Of a stretch of DNA of 64,000 nucleotides, positions 1 through 15,596 are shown piece after piece; within the stretch, counting starts at the first letter, position 1; every line of letters starts with the position of its first letter. The notes beneath the pieces are model-generated. The model worked only from the letters and a program-made list of their open reading frames with translations, did no database searches and was not told the origin of the DNA. Origin of the DNA: Devosia sp. (GTDB taxonomy: Bacteria; Pseudomonadota; Alphaproteobacteria; Rhizobiales; Devosiaceae); the NCBI RefSeq assembly GCF_028290625.1, contig NZ_JAQGJM010000009.1, forward strand, positions 1-64,000. The letters are read 5' to 3'. A program made the translations under genes and the position numbers.

Positions 1-87
1 TTTTTACGGGCCTTCCCCAACTGTCGATTCAATGCAACAGTGGACGTCTAGAGGGGAATACATCGTCATGCTGACCGGATTGCCGCA

Positions 88-2562
88 ATGCAGCAAAAGC
101 CCATCATTTTGGATGCCCCTGTCCCTCAACGCCGTGGTCTGACGACCGAAGCGCTGCAGGCGGAGATACTCGAGAAGCTCACCTATTTCATTGGTAAAGA
201 CCCGATTGTCGCCCGGCCACACGACTGGCTGAAGGCGACGATCTATGCGGTCCGCGACCGCATTATCGACCAGTGGATGGAGTCGAGCCGCGACACCTGG
301 CGGACCTCGCTGAAGCGCGTCTACTACCTCAGCCTCGAGTTCCTTATCGGCCGCCTGATGCGCGATGCCATGAGCAATATCGGGCTGATGGAGCCGATGC
401 AGGATGCGCTAAAGTCGCTCGGCGTCGAGCTTGGCGACCTGCTGTCGCTGGAGCCGGACGCGGCGCTCGGCAATGGTGGCCTCGGGCGGCTCGCCGCCTG
501 CTTTCTCGAATCCATGTCCTCGCTCAAGATCCCGGCCTATGGCTACGGCATCCGCTATGTGCACGGTCTATTCCGCCAGGAAATGAGCGAGGGCTGGCAG
601 GTCGAATTGCCCGAAGAATGGCTTGCGCATGGCAATCCGTGGGAATTCGAGCGGCGCGAAAGCGCCTATGAAGTCGGGTTTGGCGGGCATGTCGAGCCGG
701 TGACCGATCCGGACGGCACGATCCGCCAGGAATGGCGGCCGAACGACCATGTCCTGGCAGTGGCTTTCGATACGCCGATCGTGGGTTGGCGCGGCGCGCG
801 GGTGAATACCCTGCGGCTGTGGAGTGCGCAGCCGATCGATCCGATCCTGCTGGATAAGTTCAACTCAGGCGACCATATCGGCGCGCTGGAGGAAAGCTCG
901 CGGGCTGAAGCGATCACGCGCGTGCTGTACCCAGCTGACTCGACGGCGGCGGGCCAGGAATTGCGGTTGCGGCAGGAGTTCTTCTTCTCGTCGGCCTCGC
1001 TGCAGGACATCGTGCGGCGGCATCTGCAGCAATATGGCGATATGGGCTCGCTGCCCGACAAGGTGGCGATCCATCTCAACGACACCCATCCGGCCATTTC
1101 GATCTGCGAGCTGATGCGCATCCTGGTCGATGACAATGGGCTGAAGTGGGCCGACGCCTGGAAGCTCAGCCGCGGCGTGTTCGGCTATACCAATCACACG
1201 CTGCTGCCCGAAGCGCTCGAAACCTGGCCGGTGGCGCTGCTGGAACGGCTGCTGCCGCGCCACATGCAGATCATCTACCAGATCAATGCCGACGTGCTGA
1301 CCGAGGCGCGGGTGCGCGCCAAGTTCACCGACGGGCAGATCGCCAATGTGTCGCTGATCGATGAGGCAGGCGGCCGGCGCGTCCGCATGGGCCAATTGGC
1401 TTTTGTCGGATCGCACTCGATCAATGGCGTCTCGGCGCTGCACACCGAGCTGATGAAAAAGACGGTGTTCTCGGACCTGCACAAGCTCTATCCGGATCGC
1501 ATCAACAACAAGACCAATGGCATTACGCCGCGGCGTTGGTTGATGCAGTGCAATCCGGGGCTCACCAAACTCGTGATTGACCGCATCGGACCTGGCTTCC
1601 TCGACGATATCGAGCTGCTCAAGGGGCTCGATGCACATGCCGACGATCCCTCGTTCCAGGGACAGTTCGCGGCGGTCAAGATGGCCAACAAGCAGCGGCT
1701 GACGCAGTTGATCAAGGATCGGCTGGGCATCGTGGTGTCGCCGGACGCAATGTTCGACGTGCAGATCAAGCGCATTCACGAATACAAGCGGCAATTGCTG
1801 AACATCATCCAAGCCGTTGCCGCCTATGATGAAATTCGGGCGCATCCGGAACGCGAATGGGTTCCGCGCGTTAAGATTTTCGCGGGTAAGGCGGCTCCGG
1901 GCTATTGGAACGCCAAGCTCATCATCAAACTGATCAATGACGTGGCCAGGGTCATCAACAACGATCCTGCGGTGCGTGGCCTGCTCAAGGTGGTCTTCCT
2001 GCCCAACTACAATGTCAGCCTTGCCGAAGTGATCGTACCTGCCGCGGACCTGTCCGAGCAGATTTCGACGGCTGGCATGGAAGCGTCCGGCACCGGCAAC
2101 ATGAAGTTCATGGCCAATGGCGCGATCACCATCGGCACCATGGATGGCGCCAATGTGGAAATGCACAAGGAAGTGGGAGCGGACAATATCGTGATCTTCG
2201 GTCTATCGACTGATGAAGTGAACGAGAGGCGGGCCAAGAGCGAAGTGCCGCGGTCCTCGATCGATAACTCGTCGCGGCTCAAGGAAGCGCTGGGCTCGAT
2301 CTCGTCGGGTGTGTTCTCGCCCGATGATCCGAACCGTTATCGCGACCTGATCGGTGCGCTATACGACCATGACTGGTTCATGGTGGCGCGTGACTTCGAC
2401 GCCTATGTGGAAGCGCAGGCGCAGGTGGATGCCATCTGGACCGACAAGCGGAAATGGAACGCCATGGCGATCCGCAATACCGCAAATGTGGGGTTCTTCT
2501 CGTCGGACCGCACCATTCGGCAATATGCCGCTGAAATCTGGGGCGTAACGGTGCCCGCATGA
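88..2562 (+). CDS. glgP: Glycogen/alpha-glucan phosphorylase
   Basis: Releases glucose-1-phosphate from the non-reducing ends of glycogen using phosphate and pyridoxal phosphate, in the cytoplasm. The 824-residue product has the usual family length. The segment SLEFLIGRL lies at residues 82-90, and the PLP-binding lysine falls near residue 673 in GTGNMKFMANG, where enterobacterial GlgP has it. It is the first of six same-strand glycogen genes, with 103 bp to glgB. The ATG at 88 is the first in-frame start; an ATG at 68 is in another frame. No strong ribosome-binding site is visible, so the start is the least certain part. The family assignment is secure. Confidence 0.97.
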   Translation: MQQKPIILDAPVPQRRGLTTEALQAEILEKLTYFIGKDPIVARPHDWLKATIYAVRDRIIDQWMESSRDTWRTSLKRVYYLSLEFLIGRLMRDAMSNIGLMEPMQDALKSLGVELGDLLSLEPDAALGNGGLGRLAACFLESMSSLKIPAYGYGIRYVHGLFRQEMSEGWQVELPEEWLAHGNPWEFERRESAYEVGFGGHVEPVTDPDGTIRQEWRPNDHVLAVAFDTPIVGWRGARVNTLRLWSAQPIDPILLDKFNSGDHIGALEESSRAEAITRVLYPADSTAAGQELRLRQEFFFSSASLQDIVRRHLQQYGDMGSLPDKVAIHLNDTHPAISICELMRILVDDNGLKWADAWKLSRGVFGYTNHTLLPEALETWPVALLERLLPRHMQIIYQINADVLTEARVRAKFTDGQIANVSLIDEAGGRRVRMGQLAFVGSHSINGVSALHTELMKKTVFSDLHKLYPDRINNKTNGITPRRWLMQCNPGLTKLVIDRIGPGFLDDIELLKGLDAHADDPSFQGQFAAVKMANKQRLTQLIKDRLGIVVSPDAMFDVQIKRIHEYKRQLLNIIQAVAAYDEIRAHPEREWVPRVKIFAGKAAPGYWNAKLIIKLINDVARVINNDPAVRGLLKVVFLPNYNVSLAEVIVPAADLSEQISTAGMEASGTGNMKFMANGAITIGTMDGANVEMHKEVGADNIVIFGLSTDEVNERRAKSEVPRSSIDNSSRLKEALGSISSGVFSPDDPNRYRDLIGALYDHDWFMVARDFDAYVEAQAQVDAIWTDKRKWNAMAIRNTANVGFFSSDRTIRQYAAEIWGVTVPA

Positions 2563-2665
2563 CGACAGAACTGGCGGTAACTGACCTCAAGATCAGGCCG
2601 CCAGGAAACATAAGGTCACATGTGGTGCACTGGTGCGCCGCAACGGACCATAGGGGGACGGACGT

Positions 2666-4861
2666 TTGAGCAAGGAAATCTGGCAGGCCGACTCGACAGA
2701 GGTGGAGGCAATCGTCGCCGGACGGCACGCCAATCCGTTCGGCTTTCTGGGGCTGCAGCAGATCGGCGCCGACTGGGTGCTGCGCGCGTTCATTCCGCAT
2801 GCCGAACTGGTTGAAGCGTTCACGCTCGACGGCACCGAGCTTGGCTTTTTGACGCCACGGCATCCGGCCGGTTTTTTCGAGGGCCAGGTCAAGGTCGATA
2901 AGCGCCAGCCGATCCGCTATCACGCCAAGAATGCCGGCGGCGAATGGGACGTCTACGATCCTTATAGCTTCGGCCCTGTGCTCGGCCCGATGGACGATTA
3001 CTACATCGGCGAAGGCAGCCATTTGCGGCTGTTCGACAAGCTCGGCGCCCATGAGATGGAATTCGAGGGCATTCACGGCACGCATTTTGCCGTCTGGGCG
3101 CCCAATGCCAAGCGCGTCAGCGTCGTTGGGCCGTTCAACGAATGGGACGGGCGGCGCAATCCGATGCGCAATCGGTTCGAGAACGGCATCTGGGAAGTGT
3201 TCATCCCGGTGCTGGGCACGGGAACGCTGTATAAATTCGAGATCGTCGGGCCCGATGGGGTGGTGCTGCCGCTGAAGGCAGATCCGTTCGCGCGGCAGTC
3301 GGAAATGCGGCCCAAGACGGCCTCGGTGGTGCCCGATCCGACGCCGTTCGTATGGACCGACCAGAAGTACATCGAAGAGCGCGCGACCCGCGATTGGCGC
3401 CGCACGCCGATGACGATTTATGAGGTGCATTTAGGATCTTGGCGCCGTCGTCCGGATGGCGGGTTTTTGACCTATGACCAGTTGGCCGAGCAGTTGGTGC
3501 CCTATGCGGCCGACATGGGCTACACTCATATTGAATTGATGCCCATCACCGAGCATCCGTTCGATCCGAGCTGGGGCTATCAGCCGACCGGCCTCTATTC
3601 TCCCACGGCGCGGTTCGGTGACCCGGCGGCGTTTGCGCGCTTCGTCGATGCAGCGCACGAAGCAGGCCTGGGGATCATCCTCGATTGGGTGCCAGCGCAT
3701 TTCCCAACCGATGCGTTCGGCTTGGCGCATTTCGACGGCACGGCGCTCTATGAGCATTCCGATCCCCGGCAGGGCTACCACCCCGACTGGAACACTGCGA
3801 TCTACAATTTCGGGCGGCGCGAAGTCGTCAGCTTCCTCGTCAACAATGCGCTCTACTGGTTGGAAAAATTCCATATCGACGGGTTGCGCGTCGATGCCGT
3901 GGCGTCGATGCTATACCTCGATTATTCGCGCCAGGCCGGGCAGTGGGTGCCCAACAAGCTCGGCGGCAATGAGAATCTGGAAGCGGTCGAGTTCATCCGC
4001 AAGGTGAATGTCGAAGCCTACCGGCTGCATCCCGGTACGTTCATGATCGCCGAGGAATCCACGTCATGGCCCGGCGTCAGCCACCCGGCTTATACCGGCG
4101 GACTTGGCTTCGGGTTCAAGTGGAACATGGGCTTCATGAACGACACGCTGCGGTTCATGAGCCGAGAGGCGGTGCATCGCAAATACCACCACAACGACAT
4201 GACCTTCGGCATGGTCTACGCGTTCTCCGAAAATTTCGTGCTGCCGCTGAGCCATGACGAAGTGGTGCATGGCAAGGGTTCGCTGATCGAGAAAATGCCG
4301 GGCGATGACTGGCAGCAATTCGCCAACCTGCGCGCCTACTACGCCTTCATGTGGGGCCATCCGGGCAAGAAGCTGCTGTTCATGGGCCAGGAATTCGCCC
4401 AGCGCGAAGAGTGGGCCGAGAGCAAGTCGCTGGATTGGTGGCTGCTGGACGCAGGCGCGCATGAAGGCATGCGCCGGCTGGTGACGGATTTGAACACCGC
4501 CTATCGCCAGTTGCCGGCCCTGCACGAGCGCGACTGCGAGCCCGACGGGTTCGAGTGGATCATCGGCAATGACTATGCCAATTCGGTGTTTGCCTGGGTG
4601 CGCAAGGCGCCAGGGGCGGACCCTGTGCTGGTGATTTCCAATTTCACGCCAGTGCCGCGCGAGAATTACCGCATCCCGATGCCGGTTGCCGGCAAGTGGG
4701 TGGAGCGGATCAATACCGATGCCGGTTGGTATTCGGGCAGCAATACCGGCAATCACGGCACGGTCACCGCCGTGGCTGTGGAGGGCCAGCATTGGCCGGC
4801 GGAGGCAGTGCTGTATCTGCCGCCGCTATCGACACTGTTCCTGAAATTCGAGCCGGAATGA
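2666..4861 (+). CDS. glgB: 1,4-alpha-glucan branching enzyme
   Basis: Transfers alpha-1,4 glucan chains to alpha-1,6 positions, making the branches of glycogen. The 731-residue product has an N-terminal CBM48-type region and a GH13 catalytic barrel. The nucleophile Asp is near residue 410 (GLRVDAV), the acid/base Glu near 463 (MIAEEST) and the third carboxylate near 531 ([10 protein letters not shown]), each about five residues from the E. coli positions. Translation starts at a TTG, supported by the purine-rich stretch AGGGGGACGG just upstream. It is the second gene of the glycogen operon. Confidence 0.97.
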   Translation: MSKEIWQADSTEVEAIVAGRHANPFGFLGLQQIGADWVLRAFIPHAELVEAFTLDGTELGFLTPRHPAGFFEGQVKVDKRQPIRYHAKNAGGEWDVYDPYSFGPVLGPMDDYYIGEGSHLRLFDKLGAHEMEFEGIHGTHFAVWAPNAKRVSVVGPFNEWDGRRNPMRNRFENGIWEVFIPVLGTGTLYKFEIVGPDGVVLPLKADPFARQSEMRPKTASVVPDPTPFVWTDQKYIEERATRDWRRTPMTIYEVHLGSWRRRPDGGFLTYDQLAEQLVPYAADMGYTHIELMPITEHPFDPSWGYQPTGLYSPTARFGDPAAFARFVDAAHEAGLGIILDWVPAHFPTDAFGLAHFDGTALYEHSDPRQGYHPDWNTAIYNFGRREVVSFLVNNALYWLEKFHIDGLRVDAVASMLYLDYSRQAGQWVPNKLGGNENLEAVEFIRKVNVEAYRLHPGTFMIAEESTSWPGVSHPAYTGGLGFGFKWNMGFMNDTLRFMSREAVHRKYHHNDMTFGMVYAFSENFVLPLSHDEVVHGKGSLIEKMPGDDWQQFANLRAYYAFMWGHPGKKLLFMGQEFAQREEWAESKSLDWWLLDAGAHEGMRRLVTDLNTAYRQLPALHERDCEPDGFEWIIGNDYANSVFAWVRKAPGADPVLVISNFTPVPRENYRIPMPVAGKWVERINTDAGWYSGSNTGNHGTVTAVAVEGQHWPAEAVLYLPPLSTLFLKFEPE

Positions 4862-4916
4862 GCCGGTCTCATTGAGATACGTCCCGGACCAATCCGGGCA
4901 TATTGTGGAGGGTAAG

Positions 4917-6184
4917 ATGGCAGACTACAGAGTTCCTTCACCGCTGGCACGCGAGGCCATGGCCTATGTGCTCGCCGGTGGCCGCGGTACGCGGCTGATG
5001 GAATTGACGGACCGGCGCGCTAAGCCGGCCGTGTACTTTGGCGGCAAGTCGCGCATCATCGATTTTGCGCTCTCCAATGCCATCAATTCGGGCATTCGCC
5101 GCATTTCGGTGGCGACGCAGTACCAGGCCCATAGCCTCATCCGGCATCTGTCGCGCGGCTGGAACTTCCTGCGCCCCGAGCGTAACGAAAGCTTCGACGT
5201 GCTGCCCGCCAGCCAGCGCGTGGCCGAGGACATGTGGTATGCGGGCACCGCCGATGCCGTGTACCAGAACATGGACATCATCGAGGATTACGGCGCGCGT
5301 TACATCGTCATCCTGGCCGGCGACCACATCTACAAGATGGACTACGAAATCATGCTGCGCCAGCATGTGGACACCGGCGCCGACGTCACCATCGGGTGCC
5401 TCGAAGTGCCCCGCATGGAAGCCGCCGGGTTCGGCGTCATGCATGTCGACGGGCGCGACCGGGTGGTGGATTTCGTCGAGAAACCAAAGGACCCACCGGG
5501 CATTCCGGACAATCCGGACATGGCCCTGGCCTCGATGGGCATCTATGTGTTCGAGACGCGGTTCCTGATGGAACAACTGCGCCGCGACGCCGCCACCGAA
5601 GGCTCCAGCCGCGATTTCGGCAAGGACATCATTCCCTATATCGTCAAGAACGGCACCGCCTGGGCGCACCGCTTCAACCGCTCCTGTGTGCGCTCCTCCA
5701 AGGAAGACGTCAGCTATTGGCGGGACGTGGGCACCATCGACGCCTATTGGAAGGCATCGATCGACCTGACCGATATCCAGCCACAGCTCGATCTCTACGA
5801 CCGCGACTGGCCGATCTGGACCTATGCGGAGATCACGCCGCCGGCCAAGTTCGTGCATGACTTCGACGGACGGCGCGGTACGGCGGTCAATTCGCTGGTC
5901 TCGGGCGACTGCATTATCTCCGGCGGTTACCTGCAGAAGACGCTGCTATCGACCGGCTCGCGGGTGCATTCCTATTCCGAGCTGAACGAAGCGGTAGTGC
6001 TGCCCTATTGCGATATCGGGCGGAGCGCGCGGCTGAAGAAGGTGGTGATCGACCGCGGGGTGAATATTCCCGAGGGACTGGTGGTTGGCGAAGATCCCGA
6101 ATTCGACGCCAAGTGGTTCCGGCGCAGCGAGCAGGGGGTGACGCTGATCACCCAGGCGATGATTGACAAGTACCTGGCGAGCCG

Positions 6185-6188
<4 letters not shown>
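4917..6188 (+). CDS. glgC: Glucose-1-phosphate adenylyltransferase
   Basis: Makes ADP-glucose from ATP and glucose-1-phosphate, the committed step of bacterial glycogen synthesis. The product begins MADYRVPSP and carries the nucleotide-binding motif LAGGRGTRL near its N-terminus, then KPAVYFGGK and the C-terminal beta-helix region typical of GlgC. I chose the ATG at 4917 because TGGAGGG lies at good spacing before it and homologues start there. An in-frame TTG at 4872 would add 15 residues that look like leader. The last four bases overlap glgA (ATGA), so the two are translationally coupled. Confidence 0.96.
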
Positions 6189-11289
<5,101 letters not shown>

Positions 11290-11298
11290 TGCTCACTT

Positions 11299-11931
11299 CT
11301 ATTCTGCCGCGACGGCGTCCTGCAGGCCGCCGGCGTGCTCGATATAGGCGATGATCTGGTCGAGAGCCTCGCGGCGGAGCAGGTCGGTGAAAATGTAGGG
11401 CCGACCCTCGCGCACCTTCTGGGTGTCGCTTTCCATCACCGCGAGGCTCGCGCCCACATAGGGGGCGAGGTCGGTGTGTGTGATGACCAGCAGGTCCGAG
11501 CGGGAGATGGCGGGGCCACCCTTGCGGGGGATCTTTTCGCCTTGGGCCACCGAAATGACGTAGATCGTCAGGTCGGCCAGGTCCGGCGAGAAGGTCGCGG
11601 CCAGGTTATCGCCGCCGCTTTCGATCAGGATGATGTCGAGATCGGGGAATTTGCGGTTCAGATCGGCGATGGCGGCGAGGTTCAGCGAGGCGTCTTCGCG
11701 GATCGCGGTATGGGGGCAACCGCCGGTTTCGACGCCGACAATGCGGTCCTCGGAGATAGCCTGGGCCCGGGCCAGGATCAGCGCGTCTTCCTGGGTGTAG
11801 ATATCATTGGTGACGACGGCCATGGAATAGCGGTCGCGCATCGCCTTGAGCAGCATTTCGCAGAGCGTGGTCTTGCCGGAACCGACCGGGCCGCCGATGC
11901 CGATGCGAAGGGGGCCATTCAACGATTTCAT
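11299..11931 (-). CDS. ureG: Urease accessory GTPase UreG
   Basis: SIMIBI-class GTPase that drives nickel delivery to apo-urease together with UreD, UreF and UreE. The 210-residue product starts [11 protein letters not shown] and has the P-loop [11 protein letters not shown], the metal-site motif around [13 protein letters not shown] (Cys-Pro-His), and the guanine-binding stretch VITHTDLAP. There is no His-rich N-terminal extension. I chose the ATG at 11931 rather than an upstream start because the longer version adds 39 unlike-family residues. It overlaps the preceding DUF3995 gene by 4 bp. Confidence 0.96.
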   Translation of the reverse strand: MKSLNGPLRIGIGGPVGSGKTTLCEMLLKAMRDRYSMAVVTNDIYTQEDALILARAQAISEDRIVGVETGGCPHTAIREDASLNLAAIADLNRKFPDLDIILIESGGDNLAATFSPDLADLTIYVISVAQGEKIPRKGGPAISRSDLLVITHTDLAPYVGASLAVMESDTQKVREGRPYIFTDLLRREALDQIIAYIEHAGGLQDAVAAE

Positions 11932-12359
11932 ATGAGCCTCATCACCACGAGAACCAGAAAGCCAGCGCCGAGCGCCAAGCATAGGGGCGAGTATACACGC
12001 CGGTCGTTGAGGCGGAAGTTGGGTTCGGGGGTTTTGGCCTGGAACCATGCGGTGTAGCCGGCAATGCCGCGGGCCAGGAAAATGGCCGCGAAGGGGACGC
12101 CGAGCAGGGTCATGCCCACGCCGCCGCTGTCATGATCGGCGAGAGCGAGAGCCGTCACGCCGGAGATGATGGTGAAGACGGCGACGCCGAAGGAGGTAAG
12201 CTTGGGCGGCATGTGCTGGATGCCAGCCGTGCCGACGACGGTCTGGGCCAGCAGCTTTTCCTCGCGGATGGGCCAGGTGCGGCCGATCGACCAGAGCAGA
12301 TGGGCAAAGCAAACCGCCAGCAGGGCGACGAACATGAAGGCGGCGATCAGCATGCTCAT
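11928..12359 (-). CDS. DUF3995-type membrane protein in urease operon
   Basis: A 143-residue integral membrane protein with about four hydrophobic segments: near residues 3-24, 55-75, 80-100 and at the C-terminus. The N-terminal [13 protein letters not shown] pattern resembles the DUF3995 family, whose function is unknown. It overlaps both neighbours by 4 bp (ureF upstream, ureG downstream), so it is translated as part of the urease maturation operon. A role in nickel, urea or ammonia handling is possible but would be guilt by association only. Confidence 0.8.
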   Translation of the reverse strand: MSMLIAAFMFVALLAVCFAHLLWSIGRTWPIREEKLLAQTVVGTAGIQHMPPKLTSFGVAVFTIISGVTALALADHDSGGVGMTLLGVPFAAIFLARGIAGYTAWFQAKTPEPNFRLNDRRVYSPLCLALGAGFLVLVVMRLI

Positions 12360-13018
12360 GAGCGGAAAATTCTCGTCGGAAGAGTTTCGTGGCGCATCTG
12401 GGCGATATCAGCGGCGTAGGCGATCGTGCCGATATCGTCCAGTGCGGCATGCTGGCACAGTTCGGCCCGGACGAGGATAACCGGTTCGAGCGCCGCCATG
12501 ATCGCCAGGCCATCGGACTGGCCAATAGGCACGAGGCGGACGGCGACCGAGACCTGGGCGTGGACAATTGCGGTCAGGAAAGCCGTCAGCGTGGCGGCCA
12601 GATCGATGCCATGGGCACCGGCGATAGCGCCGACCGCGATGGGGTAGGGGCAGGGCTGGGGCAACGATGCATAGACCGGCGAGGGCCAGGCGCGGGCGGC
12701 GCTGGCGAAGGCGTCGCCGGTGATGGTGGTTTCGTCGTGACGCTCGCGGGCCGGGGTGAGCGCGAGGCAGAGATCGGCCAGTTCAGCGAGGGCGGTGGCA
12801 TCGGTGGATGAGCGGTGGGCGTGGGCCAGCAGGATGGCGTCGGTGCGGAGGCCGCCATGGGCGAGGTTGGCTTCTATCCAGTCGTGCGTAGTGGCCCGGT
12901 CGTGGATGCGGCGGTCGACGATGGCGGTTTCGAGCCCAGCGGACCAGGCGAAGGCGCCCACCGGAAAGGCAGGGGAGAGCCAGGTCAGCAGCTTTTGCAG
13001 ATCGCCTTGCTCGGTCAT
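12356..13018 (-). CDS. ureF: Urease accessory protein UreF
   Basis: Helical accessory protein of the UreD-UreF-UreG activation complex, which gates GTPase-dependent nickel insertion. The 220 residues open with the family signature [21 protein letters not shown], followed by the all-helical body rich in Ala and Leu. Its start overlaps the end of ureE by 4 bp and its end overlaps the DUF3995 gene by 4 bp. Family length and order in the operon are typical. Confidence 0.95.
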   Translation of the reverse strand: MTEQGDLQKLLTWLSPAFPVGAFAWSAGLETAIVDRRIHDRATTHDWIEANLAHGGLRTDAILLAHAHRSSTDATALAELADLCLALTPARERHDETTITGDAFASAARAWPSPVYASLPQPCPYPIAVGAIAGAHGIDLAATLTAFLTAIVHAQVSVAVRLVPIGQSDGLAIMAALEPVILVRAELCQHAALDDIGTIAYAADIAQMRHETLPTRIFRS

Positions 13019-13479
13019 CGGGCGAGCAGAGCGTGGCCGAGTTCGGCGTGGCTGTGATAGGCGCCGTGCTCGGCGAAGAAGGGCTCCGAGACATTGGTGA
13101 CCACGGCGCCGAGACCTTCCAGCATGGTCTTGAGCACGTGGTCGCGCTTGATCAGGATGCGGCTGGCTTCAAGCTGTGCCGAGGTGTGGCGGTTGCCGAT
13201 ATGCCAGGCGAGGCGGACCAGATGATCGGTGTCGCGGGCGCGGATTTCGTAGAGCAGCTCTGGGGCGGCGATGACTTCGACAAGGCGGCCGTCGTCAAGC
13301 TGGATGGCCCCCTGGTGGTCCAGCGTAATGGTCTGGGGGAAATCGAGCATGACTTCCTCGCCGTTCTGTAGCCGCAGCAGCTTGCGGCGGAGGCGACGTT
13401 CGTCGTGTTCGAGCACGACACTGGCGAACGGAATGCCTTGGCCGTGACCGGCAGGGAGGTGGGATACGGCACGTAGCAT
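13015..13479 (-). CDS. ureE: Urease nickel metallochaperone UreE
   Basis: Dimeric nickel chaperone that supplies the metal to the urease activation complex. The 154-residue product has the N-terminal peptide-binding-like domain and the C-terminal metal-binding fold, with the conserved GNRHTSAQ segment. The tail is rich in histidine ([13 protein letters not shown]), a moderate version of the His-rich tail found in some UreE proteins. It overlaps ureF by 4 bp. Confidence 0.95.
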   Translation of the reverse strand: MLRAVSHLPAGHGQGIPFASVVLEHDERRLRRKLLRLQNGEEVMLDFPQTITLDHQGAIQLDDGRLVEVIAAPELLYEIRARDTDHLVRLAWHIGNRHTSAQLEASRILIKRDHVLKTMLEGLGAVVTNVSEPFFAEHGAYHSHAELGHALLAR

Positions 13480-13490
13480 GAAGGGCTTTC

Positions 13491-14078
13491 TCAGGTGACG
13501 GTGTTGAAGAGCCTAAGGATCCAAGCGCCCTGAAACAGCAGGTGCAGGGTGACGAGGCTGAGATGGTAGCGCCGGTTCGGCGTCCAGATGGCGATGGCGC
13601 TGAGGGCGAGGCCGACGGGGACCTGGATGTAATAAGGCCAGCCGAATTCCTGCCAATGGTTGGGACCCTTGATGAACGTGTCGATGATGTCGAGCACGAA
13701 GGTGGCGGCGAAGAGGCTGTAGAACCAATGGCGGCGCTTGAGGAAGAAATCCTCGTAACCGTCATATTCGGCAAGGCTATCGGGGAATAGCAAGGCGGCG
13801 AGCATGAACAGCGTGACGGCATAGAGGATGATGAAAAAGAACAGGCCGATGGTCCAGTCGTCGACCTCGAAAAGAGCGAATTGCCACCACCAGAAGAACA
13901 CCAGTTCGACAAGGATGGAGAAGGCCCAGAGCAGATGCAGGGTCGAGACTTTGGCCCGCGCCGGATGCTGCACCAGACCTGCGACGCCCATCAGCAGTCG
14001 GGTGATGCCAAGGCCGACGACCATGCCCATGACGATGCGGACATGGGGGAACATTTCGGGGGGCGGCAGAGCGTCCAT
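13491..14078 (-). CDS. Multi-pass membrane protein, unknown function
   Basis: A 195-residue protein with about five or six hydrophobic helices, for example VRIVMGMVVGLGITRLLMG, LLWAFSILVELVFFWWW and GLFFFIILYAVTLFMLAALL. I recognise no named family. The start at 14078 (MDALPPPEMF) is chosen because it lies two bases past the stop of the upstream lysozyme-inhibitor-like gene. A longer frame reads into that gene. It precedes ureE by 11 bp, so it is probably transcribed with the urease accessory genes. A transport or sensing role is speculative. Confidence 0.72.
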   Translation of the reverse strand: MDALPPPEMFPHVRIVMGMVVGLGITRLLMGVAGLVQHPARAKVSTLHLLWAFSILVELVFFWWWQFALFEVDDWTIGLFFFIILYAVTLFMLAALLFPDSLAEYDGYEDFFLKRRHWFYSLFAATFVLDIIDTFIKGPNHWQEFGWPYYIQVPVGLALSAIAIWTPNRRYHLSLVTLHLLFQGAWILRLFNTVT

Positions 14079-14080
14079 GG

Positions 14081-14464
14081 CTATGGGGTGTTGGTGATTT
14101 CGGAGCAGGACGCCAGCGGCGGGGCGTCCTCGGCGGCGGTCAGGTCGTGGAACGTGGCTTCGGCGCCCTTGGTCCACCATTCGTAATTGCCCGAAACGTA
14201 GCGCACACCGGAGGCGGCCAGGGCGGCGGCGAAGATCAGCGTCTTGCCTTCATAAGGCACCAGAGCGAGGAAATTCGGCGCGGCGTTGATGTAGCCAACG
14301 CTGATCTGGCCGAGCTCGCCGCAATCATAGGCAGTGCTGTGCTGTTCGGCATCGCCACCGAGGCTGAGGGTCAGCGTGGACTGGACGGCCTGGGCAAAGC
14401 TGGGCGCGGCCGAGGCACCCAGCAGCAGGACAGACACTGCAACGCGCGTGACGTGAAAGGTCAT
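14081..14464 (-). CDS. Exported MliC-like (lysozyme inhibitor fold) protein
   Basis: A 127-residue protein with a clear signal peptide (MTFHVTRVAVSVLLLGAS through SFAQA). The mature part has the pattern of the MliC/PliC C-type lysozyme inhibitor family: YDCG near the start, VGYINAAPNFLALVPYEGK, an AASGVRY segment, NYEWWTKG and a late cysteine that could pair with the first. Such proteins act in the periplasm against lysozyme. The family assignment is from pattern recognition. It lies 2 bp upstream of the membrane-protein gene and is likely co-transcribed with it and ureE-ureF-ureG. Confidence 0.78.
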   Translation of the reverse strand: MTFHVTRVAVSVLLLGASAAPSFAQAVQSTLTLSLGGDAEQHSTAYDCGELGQISVGYINAAPNFLALVPYEGKTLIFAAALAASGVRYVSGNYEWWTKGAEATFHDLTAAEDAPPLASCSEITNTP

Positions 14465-14540
14465 TCTTCGACTCCCGTGAGGACACCCTGCGCAGCCTTT
14501 GCTAGGCGATGCGCAGGGCGGAAGTTTGGCTGCGGACCGA

Positions 14541-14996
14541 TCAGACGATGTAGTAGACGATCAGCAGGGCAGCGACGACGGCAACGATGTCCTCGATGAT
14601 GCCGGCGGGCAAGTCGCGGCCCAGGGCCTTGGCCAGCATCGAGCGCACTTCGGCGCCGCCAAGGGTGCCGAGTACGGCGCCGACGGCGCCGATGATCAGC
14701 CCGATGATCCAGTTGCCCGGCATCAGCAGCGCGCCGGCAATGGCGCCTGAGACGACGCGGCCGCCAAACTGCATCGGCACCTTGCGGCTTGGCGCCGTGG
14801 GCAATTGGTCGCCGACCAGTTCGAGAATGGCCAGGATGCCCAGGATGATGACGGCGGGCAGCGAGCCGAGGAAGCTGTACCAGGCTCCGGTGAAATCAAG
14901 CCAGCCCAGATAGGCGCCCAGGCTGATGGCGGCGATTGGCGTGGCGGCACGCAGACCCGCCACAACACCGATAAGCAGAACGAAAACATAGATCAT
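14541..14996 (-). CDS. DUF4126-like small membrane protein
   Basis: A 151-residue protein of four or five hydrophobic helices that starts MIYVFVLLIGVVAGLRAATP. The combination LRAATPIAAISLGAYLG, ELVGDQLPTAPSR and FGGRVVSGAIAGALL resembles DUF4126, a family of unknown function. The frame stays open for another 157 codons upstream, but that part is repeat-like and not protein-like. The ATG at 14996 has GGGGG about nine bases before it. It is the first gene downstream of the 0.9 kb gap after ureC. Confidence 0.72.
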   Translation of the reverse strand: MIYVFVLLIGVVAGLRAATPIAAISLGAYLGWLDFTGAWYSFLGSLPAVIILGILAILELVGDQLPTAPSRKVPMQFGGRVVSGAIAGALLMPGNWIIGLIIGAVGAVLGTLGGAEVRSMLAKALGRDLPAGIIEDIVAVVAALLIVYYIV

Positions 14997-15126
14997 GACG
15001 AAAGCCCCCAAGGCATTTGTGACGTGGGTAAAGTCTAGCGTGGAAATTGTTGATTGTATCGTTCGATATTTGAATGGACGCGCGGAAACGCCGCGCCGCT
15101 CGCACGGACGGTGGAGGAAGACTGCG

Positions 15127-15188
15127 GCATGCGGCGAGACGTGCCTCATGGGTTTTGTAGATAAGCGAGACAGCGTCTCGCCGCATGC
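15127..15188. repeat. Perfect 15-bp inverted repeat, 32-bp spacer
   Basis: Arms GCATGCGGCGAGACG at 15127-15141 and its exact complement at 15174-15188. Transcribed on either strand it would fold into a long hairpin. No T-run follows, so it is not a typical terminator. It may be a solitary repeat or a remnant of a small mobile element. Confidence 0.75.
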
Positions 15189-15478
15189 GATGGGGTTTCT
15201 GGCCGCTCGAACGTGGCCATCCTTTGACGCGGATGACGAACGTCGCGCTGGCCCAGGGATCGCGCGACCGCATTCCCCTCCCACCAAACTCCCCACGGCC
15301 GTTCGTCGCGAACCCGCAGCCGTTGTGGGGATATCGGGGGCCATTATGCGGGAGGAATTTGGGGTGGGGATTAGTTGGGTAAGAGGCACAAGTGCATCCC
15401 CATTCTCGGTGTCATCCAGGCCGAGGTTGCTCTTGATCAAAGGGATCTGAGACAACGTCTCACACATCCACCGACCCT

Positions 15479-15561
15479 CCCGCGGGCTTGACCCGCGGGT
15501 CCCTGTGGTCAGCCACTGACGGCGGTGCTGCGGTGAGAGGCCCGCGGGTCAAGCCCGCGGG
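15479..15561. repeat. Palindromic element, 21-bp perfect arms (family A, copy 1)
   Basis: The arms at 15479-15499 and 15541-15561 are exact reverse complements (CCCGCGGGCTTGACCCGCGGG). Each arm contains the self-palindrome CCCGCGGG twice. A near-identical element lies at 43262-43334. This is a REP/REPIN-like dispersed intergenic element. Confidence 0.85.
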
Positions 15562-15596
15562 AAGGGGTGGATGGGGTGAGATCGAGGTCAAATTAT

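Noticed and set aside
865-2166. Long open frame antisense to glgP
   Set aside because: A mirror frame from high GC in a real gene. The translation is His/Arg/Asp-rich with no motif. The same holds for the long antisense frames over glgX (9364-11094), urtA (25918-27258), the CHASE3 kinase (57988-59541) and ftsI (60899-62266).
4872-4916. TTG at 4872 as the start of glgC
   Set aside because: The ATG at 4917 has a far better ribosome-binding site and matches the usual GlgC N-terminus.
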